Counted from the stretch's first letter, positions 8,601 through 17,148 are shown. The stretch is 64,000 nt of DNA from Anaerolineae bacterium (GCA_030432295.1 JAUIHI010000018.1:1-64000), one strand, 5' to 3'. Numbers and translations are program-made. Notes: a model not told the origin generated them from the letters alone.

Positions 8601-9371
8601 AAGAGAACGCACGACTTCGGCCACAAAGAGCATCACAAAGCCAAATGTGCCCGCCAAAATCTGCCGTTTCTGCAGGGGCGTGGCGTAGACTCGGTAGCGC
8701 TGGACCTGGGCCAGCACCCCTGCGGCGATCAGCGCACCGGTGAAGAGTGTCGACGCGATGGGCGTGCGCTCAAAGGAGGGGCCGGTTGGGTTGAAGGGCA
8801 GATCCGGGAAGATCACCCAAGCCGTCATTAGCGTGGCCGCAAAGACCAGCCCGGCCCGGGTCCAGCCGGGGGTGAAGCGGCCATCGGGGAAGACGAGGAA
8901 GGCCAGGGCAAAGGCGACCAGCAGCCCGAAAGCCTGCATCACTTCCAGGGGTTCGTACCAGAACGGCTGCACGGCGATCAGCGCGCCGTCGATGGCCGGC
9001 TCGGTCAGTCCGATGCAGAGCAGGGCGATGGCGATCATCACTGCCAGCCACTCGTCGGCCCGCTGGCGCACAATCAGCACCGACCAGACAAAAAAGAGGA
9101 GAGTCAGCAGCAGTTCCAGGAGTACGATATAGGCGGCGTAGTCGGCCACGCCCAGACCAGCGCTGGTCAACACCGCCCCTTCCAGCGGGTGAAGCTGCTG
9201 GTCTACGTATGTCACAGCGTCAGACGACCAGACTTCCGGGCTGGTCACCCGCAGCTCGGCAAAGCGCAGGGGCAGCCCGGCCACAGTGACATACACAGTC
9301 ACCAGTGCTACGGCTAGCCAGACGGCCAGGAGAAAACGCGCCAGCCAGCGCTGGGGTTTGGATTGTGACAT
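5649..9371 (-). CDS. multipass membrane protein with GAF and C-terminal AAA ATPase domains
   Basis: 1240 residues. Roughly residues 10-370 hold eight to ten hydrophobic segments like the sensory half of Chloroflexota histidine kinases; the linker RIDRLFNRRWLDFQAELARF and a GAF domain follow (about 390-545); then a helical middle, an Ig/CARDB-like beta domain (about 745-850), and an AAA_16-type ATPase whose Walker A is GPKRMGKTS (about 910) and Walker B LLFLLDEFEELE (about 1005). No kinase domain is present, so it looks like a membrane sensor whose output is a STAND-like ATPase. A palindromic repeat inserted in frame adds about 24 residues to the GAF domain, and the final residues KGIGDRGLGT are encoded by another repeat. 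The neighbouring upstream gene encodes a related ATPase with a DNA-binding domain. The start ATG has only a weak GAGG site. Confidence 0.85.
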   Translation of the reverse strand: MSQSKPQRWLARFLLAVWLAVALVTVYVTVAGLPLRFAELRVTSPEVWSSDAVTYVDQQLHPLEGAVLTSAGLGVADYAAYIVLLELLLTLLFFVWSVLIVRQRADEWLAVMIAIALLCIGLTEPAIDGALIAVQPFWYEPLEVMQAFGLLVAFALAFLVFPDGRFTPGWTRAGLVFAATLMTAWVIFPDLPFNPTGPSFERTPIASTLFTGALIAAGVLAQVQRYRVYATPLQKRQILAGTFGFVMLFVAEVVRSLSYALTIPPEGPGALTLAVNIGRYPVFILLVLFLPLGFGVAILRHQLWNFDVILRRTALYSLLTAGGFGVYVLIVVVSSVLFDSLSGFGTYWFTAASALAAALLLLPIYRFAQRRIDRLFNRRWLDFQAELARFSRSVRTRLTSEAIADELTSRVAELMGCEGVALAVGETCQVGGENSLGRQDRVVRPLDRSGEIDALLACHRPRLQRGEAVALGSAGAVELLVPLLAQRADQSELVGVLLCGPRRTGQPYERADVALLAGMADQAALALLVAELVESEQRMAQHRASPLGQAEALADSSQDPAILQTAVLALFERAVGDPLAAQELGHLPGVLRSRGLTELGLLAEGCHLLVNGRDDAASAVAGLQRIDRYLAETADDASETADNRAVLAFCLAGLAAQNLEDIQAALETDDSGQASLYFAETAQWVRRLTPLGLALDKHRRSPTVDDGLVYLVDGLSLCSALHTQATQAETPATTVITPLLARWNQILVDALGRERERIAVTLLPLTSRVLPHRSTVLVLQVHNEGWRAVEEVVVAIETNGTVRSGLAEVAVGGLAPGGRARLHFPVTVTASGPFSVSFRLTVVESGQPRAVYSVALPFEALGSGQPFRPIPNPYVTGAPLRAESPLFVGRSDDLAFLHASLGKGPETPAVVLTGPKRMGKTSLLNRLTGTLDDSTVPVYVPVYVDVQGIGYTPGLGSLLFDIAAEAARPLGITWPPESSGVAESPEFFTQTFLPQARQALGERRLLFLLDEFEELEQRVASGLLGGEVFGFLRHTVQHEPQLAWVFVGTNGLADLPPAHWSGLFSGAAHRRVGLLDPSNARRLIVEPVQGFLDYDDLALDKILQLTGGHPYFLQVLCHGLVLDANRGQQVIVATEDVEAAAPKALEMAEAHLLALWRALSPAQMAVARSAARLLDARQPVTAQTLVPLLPAEQQETTAEVLTALVGQGVLAVDEQRSHRFLLDLQRRWIRKGIGDRGLGT
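8025..8095. repeat. in-frame palindromic repeat inside the GAF domain
   Basis: Arms AGACCTGTCAAGTGGGCGG (8025-8043) and CCGCCCACCTGACAGGTCT (8077-8095) pair with one mismatch in 19. The insert is read through in frame (about residues 425-449 of the membrane-GAF-AAA protein) and adds a polar segment that starts ETCQVGGENS. Confidence 0.8.
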
Positions 9372-9432
9372 TAGCGGTTTGCCTCGAAAAATAGAACGCG
9401 GATGACGCGGTTACAATGAATCACGGCTCAGT

Positions 9433-9578
9433 GTAGGTTGGGTGAATGCCGCTACGGAAATGTGGGAAGCCCGCCCAACAACACAGGCATTCACCCAACA
9501 TTCACGCGCATCTGTTGGGTTCTCGCCGCTGATATGAAAGGGTATGCACCGATCTCCGGCGGCGAGAACCCAACCTAC
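9433..9578. repeat. double-hairpin element bounded by GTAGGTTGGGT, copy 1
   Basis: Outer ends GTAGGTTGGGT and ACCCAACCTAC. Inside are hairpin I (9437-9450 with 9486-9499, stem ending GAATGCC) and hairpin II (9514-9529 with 9559-9574, stem ending GCCGC). The same architecture with different distal stems is found at 37817-37984. It fills most of the gap between the two ATPase genes; I see no promoter there with confidence. Confidence 0.88.
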
Positions 9579-9662
9579 GCAATCAGCGACGGCTGACCCG
9601 AATTGCTCGTTGCCATCGCTCCGCGTGGGAACGCTTTGCAGACGCTCTGTGTCCCGCTGTTC

Positions 9663-10970
9663 CTATCGGTGTGGCGAGATGCGCTCGGCGGTGAGGGTGT
9701 AGCCGATGCCCCGGGCATTCTGAATCAGATGGCTCTGCTCGCCCAGCTTGCGGCGCAAGGACTTGACCACACTTTTCAGCCGCTCCAGATTGTCGGCTTT
9801 GCCGTCGTCCCCTGGCCACAGGGCCGACTGAATCGCGCTTTGGGTCACAGTCTCACCGGCCTGGACGGCCAGCAGGCAGAGCATCTGATATTCCAGACCG
9901 GTCAGCTCCAGATCGCGCCCGGCCAGCACCACCCGTCGCTGGGATACGTCGATGACCATCGGCGGCGTTTGCAGCAATCCCTCCACCGGCTGACGGGCGA
10001 GGAACGCAGCCAGCAACGGGGACAAAAAGTGGGCACTTTTGTCGAGCAGAGCCAACTCCCCCAACCGGCGGTGCAGACCGGCGGGCGCGCTTGTCAGATC
10101 GGTGGAGAGGGCAAGCTGTTTGCGGTCTGCCGGTTGCAGTTCGCCCCAGGCATAGCGCCAGTGCTCCTCGGCCTGGGTCAGAAATTCCCCACGCACCCGT
10201 TTCTGGCCGTCGGCGATCAGCGCACCGCTTTGTGCGTCCATCTGCTCGTAGGCGTAGAAGGCTCCGATTTGCATAAAAAAGGGATGGGGGCCGGAGAGGC
10301 TGAGGAGAAAATCGACAGTGGCGTCGGCAAAGGGAATGCCCGCCCGTGTGGAAAAATAGCGCAACATCGCCGCTGCTTCGGCCAGAGGAAAGGGGCGCAG
10401 GACGATTTGGGTGAAGATATTGAAGAAGGGGGAGGAGAGGGCTGTCGGCTCGGCAAAGGTCAGCCAGCCCAGAGAGCGGGCCGAGGCGGTGACAAAGACG
10501 ACCCGACCTGTGGAGGCCAGACTGCGCAGCCCAGAGAAGAAGCCCGCATCCAGCCGCGGGTTGGCGGCCAGACTCTCGAACTCATCCAGCAGCACAACCA
10601 GGCGTGCGCCGGGCGGGACAGCATTCAACACACCGGCGCGAAAGTGGCGGTAGTCCAGAGGATTCTCATTGGCCGGCGCGCCATCTCCGCCAATGGCTTC
10701 CAGCAGCAGCGCGTGCAGGCTGGCCGGGCTGGCCGCGGACCAGCCCTCGCAGTTGAAGTAGACATACCGATCCGCGCCATTTCCCACGCTGTTGGCGGAC
10801 ATCAGGTACAGCAGCAGCGAAGACTTGCCGATGCGCCGGGGACCCACCAGCGACACACTCTGTCCCAGTCCTAACAGCAGCCGCGCCTGCTCCACTTCGC
10901 CTGAGCGATTCCAGAAGAAGCGGGCGTCGTGGATGGGTCCGCGGTGGTAGAACGGGTTGTTGGGGTTCAT
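9663..10970 (-). CDS. AAA ATPase fused to an OmpR-type winged-helix domain
   Basis: 435 residues. N-terminal ATPase with entry NPNNPFYHRGPI, Walker A LVGPRRIGKSS (about 40-50) and Walker B LVVLLDEFESLA (about 122-133), the same AAA_16/STAND style as the 1240-residue neighbour. Residues about 335-430 form a Trans_reg_C winged helix: LTGLEYQMLCLLA, then VVKSLRRKLGE recognition helix and ARGIGYTL wing. It has no receiver domain, so ATP-dependent switching probably replaces phosphorylation in control of DNA binding. The ATG at 10970 lacks a clear ribosome site. It lies upstream of the membrane ATPase and divergent from the sulfatase. Targets unknown. Confidence 0.88.
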   Translation of the reverse strand: MNPNNPFYHRGPIHDARFFWNRSGEVEQARLLLGLGQSVSLVGPRRIGKSSLLLYLMSANSVGNGADRYVYFNCEGWSAASPASLHALLLEAIGGDGAPANENPLDYRHFRAGVLNAVPPGARLVVLLDEFESLAANPRLDAGFFSGLRSLASTGRVVFVTASARSLGWLTFAEPTALSSPFFNIFTQIVLRPFPLAEAAAMLRYFSTRAGIPFADATVDFLLSLSGPHPFFMQIGAFYAYEQMDAQSGALIADGQKRVRGEFLTQAEEHWRYAWGELQPADRKQLALSTDLTSAPAGLHRRLGELALLDKSAHFLSPLLAAFLARQPVEGLLQTPPMVIDVSQRRVVLAGRDLELTGLEYQMLCLLAVQAGETVTQSAIQSALWPGDDGKADNLERLKSVVKSLRRKLGEQSHLIQNARGIGYTLTAERISPHR

Positions 10971-11125
10971 TTGTCAGGTAGTATACACGCAGCCCTACGC
11001 ATGCGCAACGGCGAAAAAATGGATACAAATAGAAATCAGTAGCTTTCCCTATCGGCTGAAATTTGCTATAGTTATCCGTATTCGGTTCTCTCCATCAGCC
11101 ACCTCCCCTGAAGGAACTCAATCCC

Positions 11126-12577
11126 ATGCCCAACCGACCCAACCTGCTCTTTTTGATGCCCGACCAGCTCCGTCCGGATTTTCTGAGCTGCTATGGGGCA
11201 GACTTCATCGAGACGCCCCACATCGACAACCTGGCCGAACGGGGCATCCGTTTCGAGAAAGCCTATTCTACCCATCCCATCTGCGTGCCGGCCCGGGCCA
11301 GTCTGCTCACCGGCATCAACGCCATCCGCACGGGTGTGACCGACAACGGCCAGTGGCTGCGCCCGGACCTGGCCGAATGTGGCATCCACACTTGGCCCGA
11401 ACTGCTCAACCGCCAGGGCTACTACACCGCGGCCATCGGCAAAATGCACTTCTACCCCTGGGATATCGTCCACGGCTTCGGCTACCGGGTGGCCTGCGAG
11501 GACAAGCGCTGGATTCGGGTGCGGGACGACTACCAGGAATTTCTGCACAGCCGGGGACTGCGCAAGCTCCACGGCAACGAACATCCCGACTACCACGCGG
11601 GCAAAGGCGCGACCGTCAGCCCCATCCCCTGGGACGCCTCCTGGGATCACTTCGTGGGCAGCGAGGCCGTGCGCTTCATCGACGAATACGCGACCGAAGG
11701 ACCCTTTGCGGCGATGGTGGGCTTCCCTGGCCCCCACTGCCCCTACGACCCCACGCCGGAGTATCTGGAAAAGATCGACCCGGCCCAAATGCCCGCTCCG
11801 ATCCCGGCGACGAACACCCCGGCAGGGATGATTGAGGGCAATGTGCAGGGCAATCTGGGGGAATGGAATGGGGTGGATTACACAGAATTCAACGACGAGC
11901 ACAAGCGCAGAATCCGCACTCACTACGCGGCGCTGGTCAAACAGATCGACGACGAAATCGGGGGCATTCTGGCCGCGCTGGAACGCACGGGCCAGTTGGA
12001 GAATACGATTATCATCTTCGCCAGCGATCACGGCGACTATCTGGGCGATCACGGGATGATCGGTAAGAGCAGCTTCTACGAAGCCAGCACCCACGTGCCG
12101 ATGATTCTGGCCGGGCCGGGTATCAGTGGCCCCGCAGTCAGCCAGGAAATTGTGGCCCTGCTCGACGTGACTGCCTCTCTGCTCCACGCGGGGGGCGCGG
12201 AGCTGCCCGGCTATCTGGATTCCCGCCCTCTGCCCGGCCTGGGCGCGGAGCGCACGCCCCACGAAACGCTTTTCGGGGCCACCAGCAGCGGCTGGATGCT
12301 CTACGACGGGCGTTGGAAGTTGTGTAAGTACGCCACCGGGGATATTCTATTCTTTGACTTGGAAAGCGATCCGACGGAAGAACACAATCTGGCGGGCGAC
12401 CCGGCCCATCTGGAGCGCTATCTGGCAATGGACGCCGCACTTGCTCAGGAGTTGATGCGCTCCATCACTGCCGCCAACTCGGATCGCCGGGTCTACACCG
12501 GCAACAGTATGTGGAACGACGACGACTTCGGCAAGCGGGGCTGGCAGCGACGCTATCCCCAGCCGATTGAAGGATAG
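11126..12577 (+). CDS. type I sulfatase
   Basis: 483 residues of the alkaline-phosphatase-like sulfatase family. The formylglycine motif is intact: Cys53 in CVPARASLLTG, the C-x-P-x-R signature that must be oxidised by a sulfatase-modifying enzyme (not in this window). Metal ligands are suggested by MPDQLRPD near the N terminus and FASDHGDYLGDHG in the second half. No signal peptide, so it probably acts in the cytoplasm on imported sulfate esters. AAGGA lies ten bases before the ATG. The nearby beta-propeller glycosidase and dehydrogenases suggest use of a sulfated glycan, but this is inference. Confidence 0.93.
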   Translation: MPNRPNLLFLMPDQLRPDFLSCYGADFIETPHIDNLAERGIRFEKAYSTHPICVPARASLLTGINAIRTGVTDNGQWLRPDLAECGIHTWPELLNRQGYYTAAIGKMHFYPWDIVHGFGYRVACEDKRWIRVRDDYQEFLHSRGLRKLHGNEHPDYHAGKGATVSPIPWDASWDHFVGSEAVRFIDEYATEGPFAAMVGFPGPHCPYDPTPEYLEKIDPAQMPAPIPATNTPAGMIEGNVQGNLGEWNGVDYTEFNDEHKRRIRTHYAALVKQIDDEIGGILAALERTGQLENTIIIFASDHGDYLGDHGMIGKSSFYEASTHVPMILAGPGISGPAVSQEIVALLDVTASLLHAGGAELPGYLDSRPLPGLGAERTPHETLFGATSSGWMLYDGRWKLCKYATGDILFFDLESDPTEEHNLAGDPAHLERYLAMDAALAQELMRSITAANSDRRVYTGNSMWNDDDFGKRGWQRRYPQPIEG

Positions 12578-12594
12578 AGATTGAGGATCAGCGC

Positions 12595-12712
12595 CGGTTG
12601 AGTAGGCTGGGGCTGTTTCCAGCCGTATCGAAACCAAGCGGGTAGACTTGCTCAGACTCGTAGACCCGTTCGCTTGGTTTCGATACGCCTCGAAGACTCG
12701 GCTACTCAACCG
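12595..12712. repeat. structured palindromic element, copy A
   Basis: An 11-bp closing stem (CGGTTGAGTAG, 12595-12605, with 12702-12712) encloses a small hairpin GCTGG-GGCTGTTT-CCAGC (12606-12623) and a 17-bp stem CGTATCGAAACCAAGCG (12624-12640 with 12671-12687). Copy B at 15602-15746 keeps the loop GGCTGTTT but changes stem bases in a compensated way. Confidence 0.9.
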
Positions 12713-12787
12713 ACACTTACTGGCTGGGTATTATTCGTCGATTTTGTAAAGCGTGTGCTTGTCACCACCCCAAAACCGGGAGGCTCT

Positions 12788-13540
12788 GTGGAACTGCTCG
12801 CCCATTCTGTCAACAATTTTAACGGTGTGATTATCGACCCCACCCAACTGCCCGATGACCTGGCCGAGTTTCGGGAGCTGCTGGAGCTATCCATCGCCCA
12901 GTGGCGGGCCGACGGACGGCAGGTGGTCTGGATGGAAGCGCCCTCCCGCCAGGCCGCGCTGATCCCTCTGGCCGTGGACGCGGGCTTCAGCTTCCACCAC
13001 AGCCAGGACGGCTATTTGATGATGACTCTCCAATTGCAGGAGGGCGCGTTCATCCCCTACTACGCCACCCATTACATCGGCGCAGGCGGTGTGGTCATCA
13101 ACAGCCGCCAGGAGATTCTGGTGGTCTGCGAGCGCTTCCGCCGGGGCAACCGGCCCTACTACAAACTGCCCGGCGGCGCGCTCCATCCCGGCGAGCATCT
13201 GGTGGATGGGGTGATCCGGGAGGTGCGGGAGGAGACGGGTGTGGAGGCCAAATTCGAGTCCCTGGCCTGCTTCCGCCACTGGCACGGCTACCGCTACGGC
13301 AAATCCGACATCTATTTTGTCTGCCGCCTCTCGCCTCTCAGCGAAAAAATCGTGATGGACGATTACGAGATCGAAGAGTGCAAATGGATGCCCGTGGCCG
13401 AATATCTGGAAAGCGAACTGGTGGGTCTCTTCAACCGTCGTATCGTGCGCGCCGCCATCGAGAATCCGGGCATTCCGTCGGTCTGGGTGGAGGGGTATAG
13501 CGACCCGACAACCCACGAGTTCTTCTTTCCTGAGGGATGA
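12788..13540 (+). CDS. Nudix hydrolase with N-terminal pre-Nudix domain
   Basis: 250 residues from a GTG at 12788 behind GGGAGG. Upstream in-frame codons run into the palindromic element, so a longer start is unlikely. Residues 1-85 resemble the pre-Nudix domain of NUDT6-like proteins. The Nudix box at about 130-152 is complete: G-ALHPG-E-HLVDGVI-REVREETGV. Hydrolyses a nucleoside diphosphate linked to another moiety; the substrate is not evident. The C-terminal part carries DDYEIEECKWMPVAEYL, the usual last strand-helix of the fold. Confidence 0.9.
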   Translation: MELLAHSVNNFNGVIIDPTQLPDDLAEFRELLELSIAQWRADGRQVVWMEAPSRQAALIPLAVDAGFSFHHSQDGYLMMTLQLQEGAFIPYYATHYIGAGGVVINSRQEILVVCERFRRGNRPYYKLPGGALHPGEHLVDGVIREVREETGVEAKFESLACFRHWHGYRYGKSDIYFVCRLSPLSEKIVMDDYEIEECKWMPVAEYLESELVGLFNRRIVRAAIENPGIPSVWVEGYSDPTTHEFFFPEG

Positions 13541-13639
13541 GCTTTTGCTGGGTGCTCCGTCACCTTCGGGCATTACGGAGTACGCAGCACGCAGCAAACA
13601 CCACCACCGGATTTCCACCCCATCGGAGTTCACAATCCT

Positions 13640-14395
13640 ATGCAAATCGACCTTTCTGGAAAAATCGCACTCATCACTGGCGCGGCGGGCGGCATTGGCC
13701 GGGCCTGCGCCCAGACATTGGCCGAGGCCGGCGCGTTCGTCGTCGCTGTGGACCTCAACGAAGCGGGCGTGCAGGAAACGATTGACCTCATCGGCGGTGG
13801 ACGCAGCCGGGGGCTGGCTGTGGGATGCGATCTGCGCAGTCCCGAAGCTGTAACCGCCCTGCGTGACCGGGTGTTGACCGAAGCTGGCGGCGTGGACATT
13901 CTGGTCAACTGCGCCGGGCTGATCTCTTACCGCAAGGGCATCAACGCCGTCTCGGTGGACGAATGGGACCTGCTGCTGGACGTGAACCTGCGCGGCACGT
14001 TCCTCATCTGCCAGGCCTTCATCGACAGTATGAAAGAGCGGCGCAACGGGGCTATTATCACCTTCTCGTCCCTGGCGGCCCGGGTGGGCGGCATCGAAGT
14101 CGGCATCCACTATTCGGCTTCCAAAGCTGCCCTCATCGGCCTCACCCGCACCCTCGCCAAAGAGGGCGGACCCTACGGCATTACCGTCAACGCAGTGGCC
14201 CCCGGCGTCATTCTCACGGATCCGGTCAAACGGCAGGTGGGCGATCACGAGGACGACTACACAAAGTCGATCCCCCTCCAGCGACTGGGCCAGGCTCAGG
14301 ATGTGGCCAACGTCGTCCTCTTTTTGGCATCACCCCTCTCCAGTTATATAACAGGAGTGGTTCTCGACATCAACGGTGGGATGTATATGGGATAA
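13640..14395 (+). CDS. short-chain dehydrogenase/reductase
   Basis: 251 residues of a classical SDR. NAD(P)-binding TGAAGGIG at residues 13-20, NCAG in the fourth strand (about 93-96), catalytic Ser in FSSLAA and the YSASK active-site motif. Asp in VVAVDLN after the second strand favours NAD over NADP. Similar to FabG and gluconate/sugar dehydrogenases; the next gene is an Ldh-type hydroxy-acid dehydrogenase, which suggests sugar-acid catabolism. GGAG lies eleven bases before the ATG. Confidence 0.92.
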   Translation: MQIDLSGKIALITGAAGGIGRACAQTLAEAGAFVVAVDLNEAGVQETIDLIGGGRSRGLAVGCDLRSPEAVTALRDRVLTEAGGVDILVNCAGLISYRKGINAVSVDEWDLLLDVNLRGTFLICQAFIDSMKERRNGAIITFSSLAARVGGIEVGIHYSASKAALIGLTRTLAKEGGPYGITVNAVAPGVILTDPVKRQVGDHEDDYTKSIPLQRLGQAQDVANVVLFLASPLSSYITGVVLDINGGMYMG

Positions 14396-14543
14396 AAGTT
14401 GATGCGTGAGGAGTGATGCGTGAAAAAGGCCGGGTGATCTCTCGTTTCACCTTTCTGGTCGGCAAAAAAATCCGTGCAAATCCATACTATCCGTACAAAT
14501 CCGTGTCCTTTTTTCAAGGCAGCCACATCATACGAGGTGAAAA
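14396..14543. other. intergenic spacer with short near-repeats
   Basis: The 148-base gap holds GATGCGTGAGGAGTGATGCGT and phased ATCCGTGCAAATCC/ATCCGTACAAATCC copies. A similar phased string (ATCTGCGTAAATCTGCG) lies at 15772-15790. No gene or clear promoter is seen. Confidence 0.5.
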
Positions 14544-15590
14544 GTGAGCACAGGACCCACTCTGATTTCCGAAAGCAAACTCAATAAATTCGTCGTCGAT
14601 GTATTGGCGAAGGCGGGTGTCCCCGAAGCAGACGCGGCAGTTGTGGCCGATTGTCTGCTCCTGGCCAACCTCTCCGGCGTGGATTCCCACGGCATTGTGC
14701 GCCTGGCCCACTACATCCGCCGCCTGGAGAATGGCTCCATCAAGACCCATCCCACCCTGAACTTTGAACAGACAGCGCCTTCGATGGGCATTATGGACGG
14801 CGGCGACGGCCTGGGCCACGTCGTCACCAATCACGCCACCACAAAGGCTATGGAACTGGCTTCCGAATCCGGAACCGGCGTTGTCTCCATCCGGGATTCC
14901 AGCCACTTCGGCATGGCCGGATTCTACATTCTGCGGATGATCGAAGAGGGCTATATCGGCATCGCCATGACCGCCACGGACAAAATGCTCGTTCCCTTCG
15001 GTGCGAGGAAGGCCTTTTTTGGGACTAATCCCCTGGCCATCGGCTTCCCCACCAACGGCATTCCGGTGATGTTGGATATGGCGACGACCCTCACCGCCTG
15101 GGGCAAAGTGGCCCTGGCCCGTGTGGAAGGCAAACCCATCCCCGCTGACTGGGGGATCGACGCGGCAGGCAACCCCACCACCGACCCCAACGCCATCGCC
15201 GGGCTGCACCCCTTTGGCGGCTCCAAAGGCAGCGGGCTGGCGATGATTATCGACATCTTTTGCAGTGTGCTGGCTGGCCTGCCCTGGGGACCCCACATCA
15301 ATCTGATGTACGGCGAGATGGACCAGCCCCGCAAGCTCGGCCATTTTGTGATGGCGATTGATGTCAAGCGGCTGCTGCCCCTGGAATTCTTCAAAAGCCA
15401 TCTGGGCGCGATGCTGGAAGAGTTTTCTGCACTGCCCCCCGCCGAAGGCTTCAATCGGGTCTACTATCCGGGCCAGATCGAAGGGCTGAATCGGGAGCGC
15501 CGCCGGGCCGAGGGTTGTCCCGTCGATCCGGGGCTGTTCGCCGAGCTTTCCGAACTGGGCCAGCGTTTCGGTGTGCCCTTCCCCGGCTGA
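14544..15590 (+). CDS. Ldh-family (malate/L-lactate/ureidoglycolate type) dehydrogenase
   Basis: 348 residues of the Ldh_2 family, which uses an NAD-binding fold unlike ordinary Rossmann dehydrogenases. The catalytic-region histidine lies in SGVDSHGIVRLAHYI (about residues 50-64); the conserved segments SSHFGMAGFY and FFGTNPLAIGFP and the glycine-rich HPFGGSKGSGLA follow. GTG start at 14544 after GAGGTG. It oxidises or reduces a 2-hydroxy acid; which one is not evident. Its position after an SDR and before GlcF fits hydroxy-acid metabolism. Confidence 0.92.
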   Translation: MSTGPTLISESKLNKFVVDVLAKAGVPEADAAVVADCLLLANLSGVDSHGIVRLAHYIRRLENGSIKTHPTLNFEQTAPSMGIMDGGDGLGHVVTNHATTKAMELASESGTGVVSIRDSSHFGMAGFYILRMIEEGYIGIAMTATDKMLVPFGARKAFFGTNPLAIGFPTNGIPVMLDMATTLTAWGKVALARVEGKPIPADWGIDAAGNPTTDPNAIAGLHPFGGSKGSGLAMIIDIFCSVLAGLPWGPHINLMYGEMDQPRKLGHFVMAIDVKRLLPLEFFKSHLGAMLEEFSALPPAEGFNRVYYPGQIEGLNRERRRAEGCPVDPGLFAELSELGQRFGVPFPG

Positions 15591-15601
15591 TGATAACCGC
15601 T

Positions 15602-15746
15602 CAAGACCAGCGCCGGTTGAGTAGGTGGGGGCTGTTTCCCACCGTATCGAAACCTAGCGGGTAGACGCGTTCTTGCTACTCACTCGTTCGCTAGGTTTCG
15701 ATACGCTTCGAAGACTCGGCTACTCAACCAGCGCTCACTGGTCTTG
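15602..15746. repeat. structured palindromic element, copy B
   Basis: Closed by CAAGACCAG/CTGGTCTTG, with hairpin GTGGG-GGCTGTTT-CCCAC (15625-15642) and the 17-bp stem CGTATCGAAACCTAGCG (15643-15659 with 15689-15705). Compared with copy A, three stem pairs change on both strands while the 8-base loop and the 3' string CGAAGACTCGG are unchanged. Confidence 0.9.
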
Positions 15747-15837
15747 TGATCGTTCACATCCGATCTCCGCTATCTGCGTAAATCTGCGGTTTCTGCGCAA
15801 TCTGCGTCCCTATGAAATTTCCAAAGGAGTCTCCCCC

Positions 15838-17148
15838 TTGCGCCACGCCATCCCCGTTGAAGAACTCGGCCCCCAGGCCCACGCCATGGCCCACGCGGTG
15901 GAAGCCTGTGTCCACTGCGGTTTCTGCCTGCCCGCCTGCCCCACCTATTTGACACTGGGCGAGGAGATGGACTCGCCCCGCGGCCGCATTCTGCTGATGA
16001 AAGGGGTGCTGGAAGGTGAACTGGAACTGGCCGACGCTTTGCCCTATGTGGACCGCTGTCTGGGCTGCCTGGGCTGTGTGACCGTCTGCCCGTCGGGTGT
16101 GGAGTACGGCGAACTGTTGGCCCCTTTTCGCGCCCAGGCCGAGAAGCAGCGGGAACGCCCCCTGCTGGAAAAGATCACCCGGCTGATGGTCAACCAGACG
16201 CTGCCCTATCCGGGACGCTTCCGGGCCGCGGCGGCAATGGGCAAGCTGGCCCGTCCGCTGCAAGGAATGCTGCCCGCACCCATGCGTACAATGCTCGGCC
16301 TGTTGCCAGATGAAATGCCCGCCAGCCAACCCCTGCCGTCGCTGATTCCCGCCGAGGGGACACGACGGGCGCGGGTCGCGCTGCTGGCAGGATGTGTGCA
16401 GCAGGTGCTGGCCCCGGAGATCAACTGGGCGACTGTGCGGGTGCTGGCCCGCAACGGTGTGGAAGTGGTGATTCCCGAGGGCCAGGGCTGCTGTGGCGCG
16501 CTCTCTATGCACAACGGCGAAGGAGGCCAGGCCGAACGATTGGCCCGGCACAATCTGGGCATCTTCGATCTGGACGACGTGGACGCCATCGTTACCAACG
16601 CCGCGGGCTGTGGCTCCGGGATGCACGAGTATCCCCTGCTCTTTGCGGGCAGTGCCGACGAAAAGCGGGCCGAACAATTCGCGGCCAAAGTCCAGGACAT
16701 CAGCGTCTTTTTGGACAATCTGGGCATCGAAGCGCCCCCGGCCCTGGAAGCACCGCTCACAGTCGCCTATCACGACGCCTGCCACCTGGCCCACGCCCAG
16801 GGCGTGCGTGAAGCCCCCCGCCGTCTGCTAACAGCCATCCCCGGCGTCACCCTCGCGCCGATTGGCGAGGGCGAAGTCTGCTGCGGCTCGGCAGGCACCT
16901 ACAACATCGAACAGCCGGAATTGGCCCAGCAATTGGGTCAACGCAAAGCCAATGCTGTGGCCGCTACCGGCGCTGACCTGCTGGTCACCGGCAATATCGG
17001 CTGTATGACCCAAATCAGCAGCCATCTGAACAGACAGGGCAAACCCTTGCCCGTCCTCCACACAATTCAACTGCTCGACCGGGCCTACACCGGCGAACCC
17101 ACAGGGGCGACTTCCCGTGCCCCGCACAGAGAGAAAATTCCCGCATGA
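15838..17148 (+). CDS. glcF: glycolate oxidase iron-sulfur subunit (GlcF-like)
   Basis: 436 residues from a TTG behind AAAGGAG (eight-base spacing). Two [4Fe-4S] motifs: Cys24/27/30/34 in [12 protein letters not shown] and Cys74/77/80/84 in [12 protein letters not shown]. Two CCG domains follow, with GCVQQVL...GQGCCGALS and [11 protein letters not shown]...EVCCGSAG. This is the electron-transfer subunit of glycolate or related hydroxy-acid oxidases; the FAD subunits GlcD/GlcE are not in the window and may lie elsewhere. The next gene overlaps by ATGA, so translation is coupled. Confidence 0.9.
   Translation: MRHAIPVEELGPQAHAMAHAVEACVHCGFCLPACPTYLTLGEEMDSPRGRILLMKGVLEGELELADALPYVDRCLGCLGCVTVCPSGVEYGELLAPFRAQAEKQRERPLLEKITRLMVNQTLPYPGRFRAAAAMGKLARPLQGMLPAPMRTMLGLLPDEMPASQPLPSLIPAEGTRRARVALLAGCVQQVLAPEINWATVRVLARNGVEVVIPEGQGCCGALSMHNGEGGQAERLARHNLGIFDLDDVDAIVTNAAGCGSGMHEYPLLFAGSADEKRAEQFAAKVQDISVFLDNLGIEAPPALEAPLTVAYHDACHLAHAQGVREAPRRLLTAIPGVTLAPIGEGEVCCGSAGTYNIEQPELAQQLGQRKANAVAATGADLLVTGNIGCMTQISSHLNRQGKPLPVLHTIQLLDRAYTGEPTGATSRAPHREKIPA

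Noticed and set aside
12674-12787. ATG upstream of the Nudix gene
   Set aside because: It lies within the palindromic element A; GTG at 12788 has a ribosome site and matches the domain start.
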